A stretch of DNA of 64,000 nt from Fimousia sp036311565 (GTDB lineage Bacteria; Bacillota; Clostridia; Lachnospirales; Lachnospiraceae), in assembly GCA_036311565.1 (NCBI GenBank), contig JAXJPR010000003.1, positions 17,050 to 81,049 of the forward strand, written 5' to 3'. A program made the position numbers and the translations under genes. Position 1 is the stretch's first letter. The number at the start of each line of letters is the position of its first letter. Shown piece after piece: positions 24,786 through 32,520 of this stretch. Below the pieces are notes generated by a model. The model was not told the origin of the DNA. It was given only the letters and a program-made list of their open reading frames with translations, and did no database searches.

Positions 24786-24828
24786 TACTGGTTACGTTGG
24801 TTGAAGAACCGTTTACGTCAAAAGAACT

Positions 24829-24858
24829 GGGGCTGTAAGATTTTTTACAGCTCCTTTT
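24829..24858 (+). terminator. Terminator after the paired secreted-protein genes
   Basis: Stem GGGGCTGTAA (24829-24838) with TTACAGCTCC (24845-24854), one G-U pair, then TTTT. Confidence 0.85.
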
Positions 24859-24860
24859 CA

Positions 24861-24889
24861 TTGCAATTGAATCTTAAGACGGGTATAAT
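24861..24889 (+). promoter_or_regulatory. Promoter of the DUF4253-tatD-rsmA cluster
   Basis: TTGCAA (24861-24866), a 17-nt spacer and TATAAT (24884-24889), 44 nt before the DUF4253 ATG. Confidence 0.7.
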
Positions 24890-24933
24890 ACCTGTATTGA
24901 GTGGAAGTTTGAACTTAACAGGAGAAGTAAAGT

Positions 24934-25656
24934 ATGTTAGAAAATGCTACGGAAAAATTAATTGATATCCTTGGCTGTGAGTGTGAAGTGATTCCTCCAA
25001 AGGAAGGAGCGGGGGAAGTATTAGAAATTTATGAAAAAGCCAAAGCAGAAGGAATACGAGAAGGATATACGCCGGTTTTGATTGTACCAGATCAAAATTT
25101 ATTGGAAATGATAAAAGAGGCGAAAGCACCTTCTTATTATTTAGAAGAATATAAAAAACATAAAGGAAAAGATATCTTAGATGGATTTTTAAAGGAAATC
25201 AAGGATTATTTAGAAAAAGAAGGAGAGTCCTGGGAAGAAGTGATCGGAGAGGTAGAATCCGGAGAATCCATGAATGAATTCATTGGTTTTATGCCAGATG
25301 ACTGGAATGAAACATTAGAAGTTGTCTTGGCGAAAATACCGACAAAAAATCCATGGGAAGTATTTGCCTGGATACCAATGGGAGGATGGAACGAGTGTCC
25401 TCCGACAGAATATATGATGGCAGTTATGAAAGACTGGTCTGAAACATATGGAGCAGTGCCGGTCGTTATTACACAGGATATTATAGAATGTACAATATTA
25501 AAAAGACCAGAAACGGAAGAGGAAGCAGTTGCCATTGGAGAAGAACAATATGCATTTTGTCCTGATATTGTAGAACAATGCTGTGGGGATGCCACCATAG
25601 GACAGCTTGCGGATACTTTATTAAAATCAGATATCTGGTTTTTTTGGTGGGATTAA
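24934..25656 (+). CDS. DUF4253 domain protein
   Basis: Cytosolic 240-residue protein of unknown function. The C-terminal half matches the DUF4253 pattern as I remember it: WKDWSE-like MKDWSETYGAVPVVITQDII, RPETEEEAVAIGEEQYAFCP and the aromatic end DIWFFWWD. The N-terminal half is an alpha/beta region with PVLIVPDQNLLEMIKE. No signal peptide or membrane segment is seen. It is followed 27 nt later by tatD and is probably co-transcribed with it. Confidence 0.75.
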   Translation: MLENATEKLIDILGCECEVIPPKEGAGEVLEIYEKAKAEGIREGYTPVLIVPDQNLLEMIKEAKAPSYYLEEYKKHKGKDILDGFLKEIKDYLEKEGESWEEVIGEVESGESMNEFIGFMPDDWNETLEVVLAKIPTKNPWEVFAWIPMGGWNECPPTEYMMAVMKDWSETYGAVPVVITQDIIECTILKRPETEEEAVAIGEEQYAFCPDIVEQCCGDATIGQLADTLLKSDIWFFWWD

Positions 25657-25683
25657 GATGTTTAGAAAGATTAGGAGAAAAAG

Positions 25684-26457
25684 ATGATATTTGAAACACA
25701 TGCACATTTTGATGATGATGCATTTGAAAATGACAGGGACGAACTGCTTTGCTCTATGGAAGAAGGTGGAATCACTACAATTGTGAATATTTCTTCTGAT
25801 TTAAAAAGTATTGAGGATACGCTTGCACTGACCAAAAAATATCCATTTATTTATGGAGCAGTGGGGATTCATCCATGTGATACAGAAGGGCTGACGGATA
25901 CAGATCTGGAATTGATCCGGGAAGCAAGCCGCCATGATAAGATTGTTGCTATAGGAGAAATTGGCTTGGATTATTACTGGGATGAACCAGATCGCAGGAT
26001 TCAAAAAAAGTGGTTTGAAGCCCAAATGGAACTTGCAAGGGAAGAAAAGAAGCCGGTTGTGATTCATAGCCGTGATGCAGCCAAAGATACGGTGGATATG
26101 ATGAAAGCGTTAAGAGCAGAAGAAATTGGTGGTGTGGTACACTGTTATTCTTATTCCAAAGAATTGGCTAAGACATTTTTGGATATGGGATTTTATATTG
26201 GTGTTGGCGGCGTAGTCACGTTTAAAAATGCAAAAAAATTAAAAGAAGCGGTAGAGTATATTCCACTTGACCGCATTGTATTGGAAACAGACAGTCCATA
26301 TTTAACGCCAGAACCAAACCGGGGAAAAAGAAACTCTTCATTGAATCTGCCTTATGTGGCACAGCAGATTGCTCAGTTAAAGGAAGTTTCTTACGAAGAA
26401 GTAGTTATGGAAACAAGAAAAAATGCAATTGAACTTTATAGAATGGAAAATAAATGA
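25684..26457 (+). CDS. tatD: TatD-family metal-dependent hydrolase (DNase)
   Basis: Metal-dependent hydrolase of the TIM-barrel TatD family; members show 3'-5' DNase activity. The 257 residues include the metal-binding FETHAHFDDDAF, YGAVGIHPCD, AIGEIGLDYYW, PVVIHSRDA, GVVHCYSYS and LETDSPYLTPEPNRG. Its stop codon overlaps the rsmA start (ATGATGA). The tatD-rsmA pairing is common in Firmicutes. Confidence 0.93.
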   Translation: MIFETHAHFDDDAFENDRDELLCSMEEGGITTIVNISSDLKSIEDTLALTKKYPFIYGAVGIHPCDTEGLTDTDLELIREASRHDKIVAIGEIGLDYYWDEPDRRIQKKWFEAQMELAREEKKPVVIHSRDAAKDTVDMMKALRAEEIGGVVHCYSYSKELAKTFLDMGFYIGVGGVVTFKNAKKLKEAVEYIPLDRIVLETDSPYLTPEPNRGKRNSSLNLPYVAQQIAQLKEVSYEEVVMETRKNAIELYRMENK

Positions 26458-27317
26458 TGAATAATAAATTAAGCAATCCTCAAAAGACAATTGAAATTAT
26501 TAAAAAATATGATTTTGCATTTCAGAAAAAATTTGGACAAAATTTTCTGATTGATGCTCACGTATTGGATAAGATCATTGCAGCAGCAGATGTAGGAGCG
26601 GATGATTTTGTTTTGGAAATTGGTCCAGGAATTGGAACGATGACCCAGTATCTGGCAGAACATGCCAGAGAAGTGGCGGCGGTGGAGATTGATACCAACC
26701 TGATTCCAATTTTAGAAGATACGCTAAAAGATTATGATAATGTAACAGTGATTAATGAAGACATCTTAAAAGTTGATATTCATGCATTGGCTCAGGAGAA
26801 AAATCATGGAAAACCAATTAAGGTCGTAGCGAATCTTCCTTACTATATTACAACTCCAATTATTATGGGGTTGTTTGAAAGTAAAGTTCCAGTTGAAAAT
26901 ATTACAGTAATGGTGCAGAAAGAAGTGGCAGACCGTATGCAGGTCGGACCTGGAACAAAAGACTATGGGGCCCTTTCATTGGCAGTACAGTATTATGCAG
27001 AGCCTTATTTAGTGGCAAATGTTCCGCCCAACTGTTTTATGCCAAGACCGAAAGTAGGATCAGCAGTGATTCGTTTGACGAGACATAAAGAAAGACCAGT
27101 TCAGGTAAAAAATGAAAAATTCATGTTTCAGATTATTCGTGCGTCTTTTAATCAAAGAAGAAAAACACTTCAGAATGGATTAAATAACAGCACGGAATTA
27201 AATGTTACAAAAGCGCAGGTAGTGGAAGTCTTAGAACAGATGGGACTTCCAGCTACAGTACGCGGAGAAAAGTTAACATTAGAACAGTTTGCCAAACTCA
27301 GTGATTTATTGTCATAA
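26454..27317 (+). CDS. rsmA: 16S rRNA dimethyladenosine transferase RsmA (KsgA)
   Basis: Dimethylates two adjacent adenines near the 3' end of 16S rRNA (helix 45) late in small-subunit assembly. In 287 residues the motifs are KKFGQNFLIDAHVLDKI, the SAM site VLEIGPGIGTMTQYLAE, and the catalytic NLPYY in VVANLPYYITTP, plus the C-terminal NQRRKTLQNGL helix. The start is ATG 26454 or 26457, overlapping tatD. Its last 20 nt overlap the convergent DUF6128-like gene. Confidence 0.96.
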   Translation: MMNNKLSNPQKTIEIIKKYDFAFQKKFGQNFLIDAHVLDKIIAAADVGADDFVLEIGPGIGTMTQYLAEHAREVAAVEIDTNLIPILEDTLKDYDNVTVINEDILKVDIHALAQEKNHGKPIKVVANLPYYITTPIIMGLFESKVPVENITVMVQKEVADRMQVGPGTKDYGALSLAVQYYAEPYLVANVPPNCFMPRPKVGSAVIRLTRHKERPVQVKNEKFMFQIIRASFNQRRKTLQNGLNNSTELNVTKAQVVEVLEQMGLPATVRGEKLTLEQFAKLSDLLS

Positions 27318-28137
27318 TCCAATAGCCAAAGTTTCCAGTTTTTTGTTCTTGTAAAGGAACGGTGATAAATTCCGGGAAACCAAATAATTGAGCGACAAAG
27401 TTACGCTGATTACTAAAAATACCTGGGATACCCACATAATAGGAATCTGTTAATTTCTTTCTTCCCAGCATAAGATGGCCATAGCTTTGGACCTGCATTT
27501 TCAAAAATCCATTTCCATTTAACTCTTTCGGGAGAAAAGGAAACGAAGGGATGTCTTCCAGCTTGATCTTGATACACATAGAATAATCCGGAGTCGGATA
27601 AGGAGTAATCTGTGGGAACTGTTCCCAGTAAGGAACAGGAGTGACAGTTTTCTCCTCTTCCGGTTCTTTTTTTGTATTCTTTTTTTCTGGTTCTTTTTGT
27701 TCATGCAGAGAAAGAGCTTCTATATATTCTTCCAGTTGAGGAGATTCTGAGGAAGGTTTTTCAAAAAGTCGTAAATTGATGGGTACATCCTTCCATTGTG
27801 AACCATAAAAATTATGATCATCATAATAAAAAAGAATACCATCCATATCTGTCAGAGAAGGGCTATCTTTAAAGATTTCCGGCATATAAAAGGATTCTTT
27901 ATATTCATAGTGGCTGGGAATTTCTTTGATTTCATCCCATGGAATTCCCAACATTTTTCCATGATCATAATAATAAAAATATAGAGTTAAAGGTGAAAGA
28001 CTTTTGGATGTATTCAGGGTGAAAGCTATTTTTAACTGTTGATCTTTTGTTTCAATTCGTGCAAATCCTATGTTATCACCCCGGATTCCATTTTTATATT
28101 CATAAAGATAGGATACAATGCGTTGGTATTCTGACAA
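27298..28137 (-). CDS. DUF6128-like protein of Lachnospiraceae
   Basis: Unknown cytosolic protein of 279 residues. The N-terminal beta-rich module starts SEYQRIVSYLYEYKNGIRGD and continues NIGFARIETKDQQ. A glutamate/lysine-rich linker (about 140-170) leads to a C-terminal domain with YGHLMLGRKK, YVGIPGIFSNQRNFVAQLFG and GYWIM. The pattern fits a family I remember as DUF6128, found mainly in Lachnospiraceae; the match is from memory. The gene runs against rsmA and overlaps its 3' end by 20 nt. Confidence 0.65.
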   Translation of the reverse strand: MSEYQRIVSYLYEYKNGIRGDNIGFARIETKDQQLKIAFTLNTSKSLSPLTLYFYYYDHGKMLGIPWDEIKEIPSHYEYKESFYMPEIFKDSPSLTDMDGILFYYDDHNFYGSQWKDVPINLRLFEKPSSESPQLEEYIEALSLHEQKEPEKKNTKKEPEEEKTVTPVPYWEQFPQITPYPTPDYSMCIKIKLEDIPSFPFLPKELNGNGFLKMQVQSYGHLMLGRKKLTDSYYVGIPGIFSNQRNFVAQLFGFPEFITVPLQEQKTGNFGYWIMTINH

Positions 28138-28244
28138 TGTTTGTTTCTCCTTTTTGCTTTTATCCTATGAGCAGAGAGGCAAAAATATAACTATACTTTG
28201 TGAATCATGATATGCTATCATATTGAAAAAGGAGAGAAAGTGAC

Positions 28245-28715
28245 ATGACACAAGATGAAAAATATATGAAAGAAGCGATAAAACAGGCCAAAAAGGCGTA
28301 TGCGATTGGAGATGTACCGATTGGATGTGTCATTGTTTATGAGGATAAAATTATCGCAAGAGGATATAATAAAAGAAATAAAAATAGAACAACGCTGGCT
28401 CATGCAGAACTTCTGGCGATGGAAAAAGCAAGCAAAAAGATTGGAGACTGGCGCTTAGAAGGCTGCACGATGTATGTGACGTTGGAACCTTGTCAGATGT
28501 GTGCAGGGGCTTTGGTTCAGGCAAGAATCAGTCGTGTGGTGGTAGGGAGTATGAATCCCAAAGCAGGCTGTGCAGGTTCTGTATTAAATCTTCTTCAAAT
28601 GGATGAATTTAATCATCAGGTGGAATTGGAGACAGGAGTGTTAGAAGAAGAATGTTCTCAAATGCTTTCGAATTTTTTTAAAGAGTTACGTGAGAAGAAA
28701 AAGAAGAAAAATTAG
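28245..28715 (+). CDS. tadA: tRNA-specific adenosine deaminase
   Basis: Converts A34 to inosine in tRNA-Arg(ACG). The 156 residues carry the zinc deaminase motifs HAELLAME (His and catalytic Glu) and EPCQMCAGALVQ (two Cys), with DVPIGCVIVYEDK at the N-terminus and RVVVGSMNPKAGCAGSVLNL. The stop codon abuts the promoter of the SRP RNA gene, a neighbourhood typical of Firmicutes. Confidence 0.95.
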   Translation: MTQDEKYMKEAIKQAKKAYAIGDVPIGCVIVYEDKIIARGYNKRNKNRTTLAHAELLAMEKASKKIGDWRLEGCTMYVTLEPCQMCAGALVQARISRVVVGSMNPKAGCAGSVLNLLQMDEFNHQVELETGVLEEECSQMLSNFFKELREKKKKKN

Positions 28716-28744
28716 TTGACAAGTGTTTATTTTTTTGATAGTAT
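28716..28744 (+). promoter_or_regulatory. Promoter of the SRP RNA gene
   Basis: TTGACA (28716-28721), a 17-nt spacer and TAGTAT (28739-28744), immediately after the tadA stop. The predicted start near 28751 is about 40 nt ahead of the folded RNA, suggesting 5' processing. Confidence 0.75.
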
Positions 28745-28789
28745 ACCAAGGTATATAAGTATATAATTATTTTATTATGTATCTGTGAG

Positions 28790-28935
28790 GGTTGCCCGGT
28801 ATTGGCGACGATGAAGCCTTGGTCTCATGCAATAGAACCTACGAACCGTGTCAGGTCGGGAACGAAGCAGCACTAAGTAGAACATTCTATGTGCCATGAG
28901 GTGGCCTGGGTGGAGCCGCCTTTACCGGGCAGCTC
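28790..28935 (+). ncRNA. ffs: Signal recognition particle RNA (4.5S/scRNA)
   Basis: RNA of the signal recognition particle, which with Ffh targets nascent membrane proteins. Outer arms GCCCGGTA (28794-28801) and TACCGGGC (28923-28930) pair, CTCATG pairs with CATGAG, and the apical loop contains the invariant GTGTCAGGTCGGGAACGAAG followed by CAGCAC, which forms the Ffh-binding site. The RNA is about 140 nt. The ends are estimated from the pairing. Confidence 0.9.
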
Positions 28936-29042
28936 TTACAAATTTCGCAAGACACAAGTCAAACGAAGATAAAATGAATATGGTTTGTATTCATTGATAA
29001 ACAATAGTTCGAGTGTAAAACCCAAACGTTTAATGAGAGAAG

Positions 29043-29090
29043 AGCAGCTAAAAGAGATTTTTGAAATGGGTTTCTTTTAGCTGCTTTTTA
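29043..29090 (+). terminator. Terminator/attenuator just before the FadR-type regulator
   Basis: A perfect 13-bp stem (29043-29055 with 29073-29085), a 17-nt loop and a T run. It ends only about 25 nt before the regulator's GTG start, leaving no room for a promoter in between. It either ends the SRP transcript, with the regulator reached by read-through, or attenuates a transcript from a weak promoter (TTGATA 28994-28999, TAAAAC 29016-29021). Confidence 0.85.
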
Positions 29091-29114
29091 CTTATCCAAG
29101 AAGGAGAGATTTCA

Positions 29115-29801
29115 GTGGAAAAATCTTATAAGAAGGTCATTGATTATGTAAAGAAAGAAATTTTGGAAGGTACATTGCGACCAGGGAATCAACTGCCGCC
29201 AGAAAGAGAACTTGCAGAAGTATTAGGGGCTAGCAGAAATTCTGTAAGAGAAGGATTACGCACATTGGAAAATATGGGAGTCATTAAAAGTTTTCATGGT
29301 TCTGGTAACTATATTGCTGGAAATTTTGATGAAACTCTTACGGAAGTCATGGAATTCATGTATATGTTGAAGGATTTAGATATTGAACGTATTACAGAAT
29401 TTCGTTTTGCTTTGGAATGGCAGGCTATGAATCTTGGAGTTCATAAAGCGACACAACAGCAAAAGGATAAAATGGCAGAATTATATAAAAAATTAATCGA
29501 AGCAGATAGTGAAAAAGTGCGCGTGAAATATGATAAAGCGATTCATTATCTTTTGATAGAATCTTCTATGAACCAATATATGATTTCCAATTATAAGGCG
29601 CTGAATAATATTATGGACCGGTATATCCCAGAAATGCGAGTAAAAATCATTGAAGGTATGAAAAGTGATCGTAAACTGGTCGATGCTCATAGAAAAATGG
29701 TAGAAGGATTTGTAGAAGGAAATTATTTAAAGGGAAGACAGGGATTAAATCTTCATTTTGGATATATTAAAGAATACCAAGATGTTAAAAATGAAAATTG
29801 A
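29115..29801 (+). CDS. FadR-subfamily GntR regulator, predicted lactate-responsive (LldR-like)
   Basis: Transcriptional regulator of 228 residues: N-terminal GntR winged helix (RPGNQLPPERELAEVLGASR, NSVREGLRTLENMGVIKSFH) and a C-terminal all-helical FCD domain that in relatives binds small organic acids. FCD metal-ligand candidates include the Asp/His in KYDKAIHYLLIE and DAHRKMVEGF. The GTG at 29115 has AAGGAGAG 6 nt upstream. Operators TTGGT-N3-ACCAA, the type used by LldR/PdhR regulators, lie directly behind this gene and at the lactate operon at 52.1 kb, so lactate is the predicted signal. That link is inference from operator identity. Confidence 0.85.
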   Translation: MEKSYKKVIDYVKKEILEGTLRPGNQLPPERELAEVLGASRNSVREGLRTLENMGVIKSFHGSGNYIAGNFDETLTEVMEFMYMLKDLDIERITEFRFALEWQAMNLGVHKATQQQKDKMAELYKKLIEADSEKVRVKYDKAIHYLLIESSMNQYMISNYKALNNIMDRYIPEMRVKIIEGMKSDRKLVDAHRKMVEGFVEGNYLKGRQGLNLHFGYIKEYQDVKNEN

Positions 29802-29826
29802 CAGGATAAAAGAAAAGCGTTATAAT
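29798..29826 (+). promoter_or_regulatory. Perfect consensus promoter directly after the regulator gene
   Basis: TTGACA (29798-29803), an exact 17-nt spacer and TATAAT (29821-29826). The regulator's stop codon lies inside the -35 hexamer. The start would be near 29833, inside a large palindrome that carries the regulator-type operator. Confidence 0.85.
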
Positions 29827-29867
29827 AAATACATCCAATTGGTAGAACCAATTGGATGTATTTATTA
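29823..29867. promoter_or_regulatory. Operator O1: palindrome with 21-bp arms
   Basis: Perfect arms at 29823-29843 and 29847-29867 around the triplet AGA. The centre is AATTGGT-AGA-ACCAATT, the FadR/LldR/PdhR-type operator. It covers the -10 and start point of the preceding promoter, the position expected for a repressor. Confidence 0.85.
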
Positions 29868-29872
29868 GATGT

Positions 29873-29887
29873 TTGGTTCTACCAATT
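29873..29887. promoter_or_regulatory. Operator O2
   Basis: TTGGT-TCT-ACCAATT. Positions 29873-29888 are the exact reverse complement of 29836-29851 in O1. The two centres are 34 bp apart, close to three helical turns, which suits cooperative binding. Confidence 0.75.
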
Positions 29888-29940
29888 GTGGAAAATACCC
29901 AGTGAATAAATAATTGACGCCATTTCAATTTCTTACTTAA

Positions 29941-29960
29941 TGCCTATAGAAATATAGGCA
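29941..29960 (+). other. Small hairpin before the terminator
   Basis: TGCCTATA-GAAA-TATAGGCA, an 8-bp stem with a GAAA tetraloop, directly abutting the terminator stem that follows. Confidence 0.6.
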
Positions 29961-29995
29961 ACAGGCAGATAGAGATTTCTCTATCTGCCTGTTTG
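29961..29995 (+). terminator. Terminator closing the gene-less promoter block
   Basis: Perfect 15-bp arms (29961-29975 and 29978-29992) followed by TTGT. It separates the consensus promoter from the YwmB-like gene at 30043. Confidence 0.8.
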
Positions 29996-30042
29996 TATAA
30001 AAACGGCTTTTTCGGACATACTCACAGAAAAAGGAGTGTGAA

Positions 30043-30771
30043 TTGGAAATGAAACGATATCAGACCTGTTTTTTGATCATCCTTTGGGCTATGGTGTTTA
30101 TTCAGGCAATCATTAATATTACAGCGAAAAATGATTACAAACTGGTAGAGGCGTTTAAAGCCAGTAATAGTATTCCTATCGAGGGAAAAGTGATTGTATC
30201 TGGTTCTCTTGGGGATAAGGAACTAGATGATGAAACAAAAGAAAATATATTGAAAGATCTGGCTAATCAGGCTCGGCTTGCAAATGATTATCAGATTCGA
30301 ACGATAACGGAAGATGAGGTTGAGACTATTATTTTGAAAAAAGAAGGAGAAGATGGGAGTGTCTGGTTTCGAATCTCTTCTGTAGAAAATGTGAACTATC
30401 TAACGACAGAAGTAGCCATTGAAGATGTGGAAGAAATTTTTGGGATGAAAGAACAGTTAGAATCGATCATGGAAGAACATGGAATCGATACCGAAAGCAG
30501 TCTCTATGTTCATGGGAGTTTTGAGCGTATTTTAAATCGTAAAGAAAAGAATCAGGTAGAGAAAAAGCTGCTTTCCATATTAGAGGCAAACGTGGTATTA
30601 GAGTATAAAGATGAGTATCAGGATACCATCTATTGTTATAGTCCGTTGCTGTCTACCTACTATGAACGGGATGGGAAAAAGATGAACATTCAGATGATCC
30701 TAACTTATGATGAGTCAAATGAACAAACACAGCTTTACTTGGCAGTTCCTTTTTATAATGAGGGATATTAA
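30043..30771 (+). CDS. YwmB-like protein with N-terminal membrane anchor
   Basis: Protein of 242 residues with one N-terminal hydrophobic segment (CFLIILWAMVFIQAIINI), so probably membrane-anchored or secreted. The rest resembles the YwmB (DUF1779) family in length and in its C-terminal strand pattern (GKKMNIQMILTYDESNEQTQ, LYLAVP), but I hold this loosely. YwmB has an unexpected TATA-binding-protein-like fold and no known role. Start: TTG 30043 lies 6 nt from AGGAG, ATG 30049 lies 12 nt away; either is possible. Confidence 0.6.
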   Translation: MEMKRYQTCFLIILWAMVFIQAIINITAKNDYKLVEAFKASNSIPIEGKVIVSGSLGDKELDDETKENILKDLANQARLANDYQIRTITEDEVETIILKKEGEDGSVWFRISSVENVNYLTTEVAIEDVEEIFGMKEQLESIMEEHGIDTESSLYVHGSFERILNRKEKNQVEKKLLSILEANVVLEYKDEYQDTIYCYSPLLSTYYERDGKKMNIQMILTYDESNEQTQLYLAVPFYNEGY

Positions 30772-30825
30772 CCATTTTTCTTCTTTTTTCATATAGTATA
30801 TCAGAATGAAATAGAAAGGAAGAGC

Positions 30826-31239
30826 ATGATGGAAGGAAAACAAGTGATTCGTGGCCTGCCAACTTATGAAGAAATTGAAAAAGGACTTTATAAGAAAGAG
30901 GATGAATTATCAATCTGGCTTCCAGAGCGTTTTATGGCAGATGAAAATGAATATGAAGACGATATCTTATATTTAAAGCGCATGTATCCAGGTATTGCAA
31001 AAGAAATTGCAGAATTTGTAGAAGATGAATGTGATAAAATGGAATATGCAGGCAGTATGATGTTTGACCAGTATCCTGACCGGGTATCTGTAATGAAGCT
31101 GGTAGGCGATATTTATGATAAAGTTCGATATCATGATGAAGATTCACCTTATTTGAAATATTTAGTTCAGGTAATGCTTTGTGACGAGATGCATCACCGA
31201 AGAAGCCGTTATCGCAGAAAACGCAGATACTTTTTCTAA
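30826..31239 (+). CDS. Unknown cytosolic protein, 137 residues
   Basis: Not recognised. The sequence is acidic in the middle (MADENEYEDDILYLKRMYPG, then EFVEDECDKMEYAGSMMFDQ) and ends in a strongly basic, histidine-containing tail (DEMHHRRSRYRRKRRYFF). The gene has AAGGAAGAG before ATG ATG at 30826/30829 and codon use like its neighbours. It lies between the YwmB-like gene and a methyltransferase gene with its own promoter. The basic tail could bind nucleic acid, but nothing proves this. Confidence 0.7.
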   Translation: MMEGKQVIRGLPTYEEIEKGLYKKEDELSIWLPERFMADENEYEDDILYLKRMYPGIAKEIAEFVEDECDKMEYAGSMMFDQYPDRVSVMKLVGDIYDKVRYHDEDSPYLKYLVQVMLCDEMHHRRSRYRRKRRYFF

Positions 31240-31276
31240 AAAAAACCTTAAGATTTGACGTTTTCTAAAAAACAGA

Positions 31277-31305
31277 TTGAACATTAAAGAAAAACCCATT
31301 ACAAT
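31277..31305 (+). promoter_or_regulatory. Promoter of the methyltransferase gene
   Basis: TTGAAC (31277-31282), a 17-nt spacer and TACAAT (31300-31305), 58 nt before the ATG. Confidence 0.65.
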
Positions 31306-31362
31306 TGTTTATATCTAAAATGACAGCAAGAATGTTGAGATATAAAAGGAAAAGGTGATGTA

Positions 31363-32520
31363 ATGGAAAAATTTCTTGCATTAATTGAAGAAAGTTTAAA
31401 TATAGATTTAGTATCCATCATAATTAGTAATCCAAGACAGGCGGGGGAGATCACAAAGATCAAAATCCGACCTGTCTTAATTAAGGATTGTCTGTATTTT
31501 CAGGCGGAATCCTTTTCAAAAAAACAGGCATTTCATAAGAATTTAACAAAAGAAGCGCTGATGGAGAATTTTGAAGAATATATTCATGAATTTAAGCAGA
31601 TTGAAGCAGTGACAAAGACAAAGACGATCCATGGATTGATTAGTAAAAAAGGAAAAATCACAGTAAAGGTGAAAAGTGTGGGAGGAACGCAAAAGGCATT
31701 ATCCCATAACAGAAAGAAACGTTATATTATTGAAGAGGGAACAAAAGCGGAGTTTTTAATTGATCTGGGAGTTATGACGAAAGAAGGAAAAATTGTCCGT
31801 ACAAAATATGATAAATTTCGTCAGATTAACCGGTTTTTGGAATTTATAGAAGATATCCTTCCCAATCTTCCAAAAGGAAGAGAACTTACGATTATTGATT
31901 TTGGATGTGGAAAGTCTTATCTGACGTTCGCTATGTACTATTATCTGAAAGAAATGAAAGGATATGATATACGGATCATTGGATTGGATCTAAAAGCAGA
32001 TGTAATAACCCATTGTAATCAGCTTCGTACAAAATATGGATTTGAAAAACTGGATTTTTATGTAGGAAATATTGAAAATTTTGAAGGTGTGAATGCAGTC
32101 GATATGGTAGTGACCCTCCATGCTTGTGATACAGCTACAGATTTTGCTTTGCATAAAGCAGTAAAATGGAATGCATCGGTCATTTTATCGGTGCCCTGCT
32201 GTCAGCATGAATTAAATCGGCAGATGAAGAATCAGGATTTAGCACCAATTATGGATTATGGATTGTTGAAAGAACGAATGGCAGCACTGGCAACGGACGG
32301 TCTTCGAGGAAAGCTTCTGGAGATGGAAGGCTATAAAACACAGATCTTAGAATTTATTGATATGGAACACACTCCGAAAAACATCCTGATTCGTGCAGTA
32401 AAAGGTGCAGAAAGAGCACGAAAACAGACAGAAGAGTATCAGAGATGCTGCAGTCTTCTGGGGGTAAGACCAACATTAGAAAAACTATTATGGGAAGGAG
32501 AGAAGGAACGTGAAGAATAA
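31363..32520 (+). CDS. Class I SAM-dependent methyltransferase (Methyltransf_32-like)
   Basis: Predicted methyltransferase of 385 residues. An N-terminal region of about 170 residues, possibly RNA-binding, precedes a Rossmann-type SAM domain: motif I LTIIDFGCGKSYLTFAMYYY, acidic motif II IIGLDLKAD, and a motif IV-like VVTLHACDTATD followed by SVPCCQHEL. The HACDTATD and PCCQHE signatures are typical of the Methyltransf_32 group, whose members include RNA modification enzymes. The substrate is unknown. The last 11 nt overlap the next gene, suggesting co-expression. Confidence 0.85.
   Translation: MEKFLALIEESLNIDLVSIIISNPRQAGEITKIKIRPVLIKDCLYFQAESFSKKQAFHKNLTKEALMENFEEYIHEFKQIEAVTKTKTIHGLISKKGKITVKVKSVGGTQKALSHNRKKRYIIEEGTKAEFLIDLGVMTKEGKIVRTKYDKFRQINRFLEFIEDILPNLPKGRELTIIDFGCGKSYLTFAMYYYLKEMKGYDIRIIGLDLKADVITHCNQLRTKYGFEKLDFYVGNIENFEGVNAVDMVVTLHACDTATDFALHKAVKWNASVILSVPCCQHELNRQMKNQDLAPIMDYGLLKERMAALATDGLRGKLLEMEGYKTQILEFIDMEHTPKNILIRAVKGAERARKQTEEYQRCCSLLGVRPTLEKLLWEGEKEREE

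Larger units (their letters stand above)
29833..29998 (+). ncRNA. Candidate operator-controlled small RNA (about 165 nt)
   Basis: The segment from the predicted start of the consensus promoter to the terminator at 29961-29995. It contains two operators and two hairpins but no frame with a ribosome site; a 17-codon frame at 29856 has none. It may be a regulated non-coding RNA or the leader left behind when an operon was lost. Transcription itself is inferred. Confidence 0.4.

Noticed and set aside
29856..29909. 17-codon frame inside the orphan operator unit
   Set aside because: No ribosome-binding sequence precedes it, and its first codons are part of the palindrome arm.
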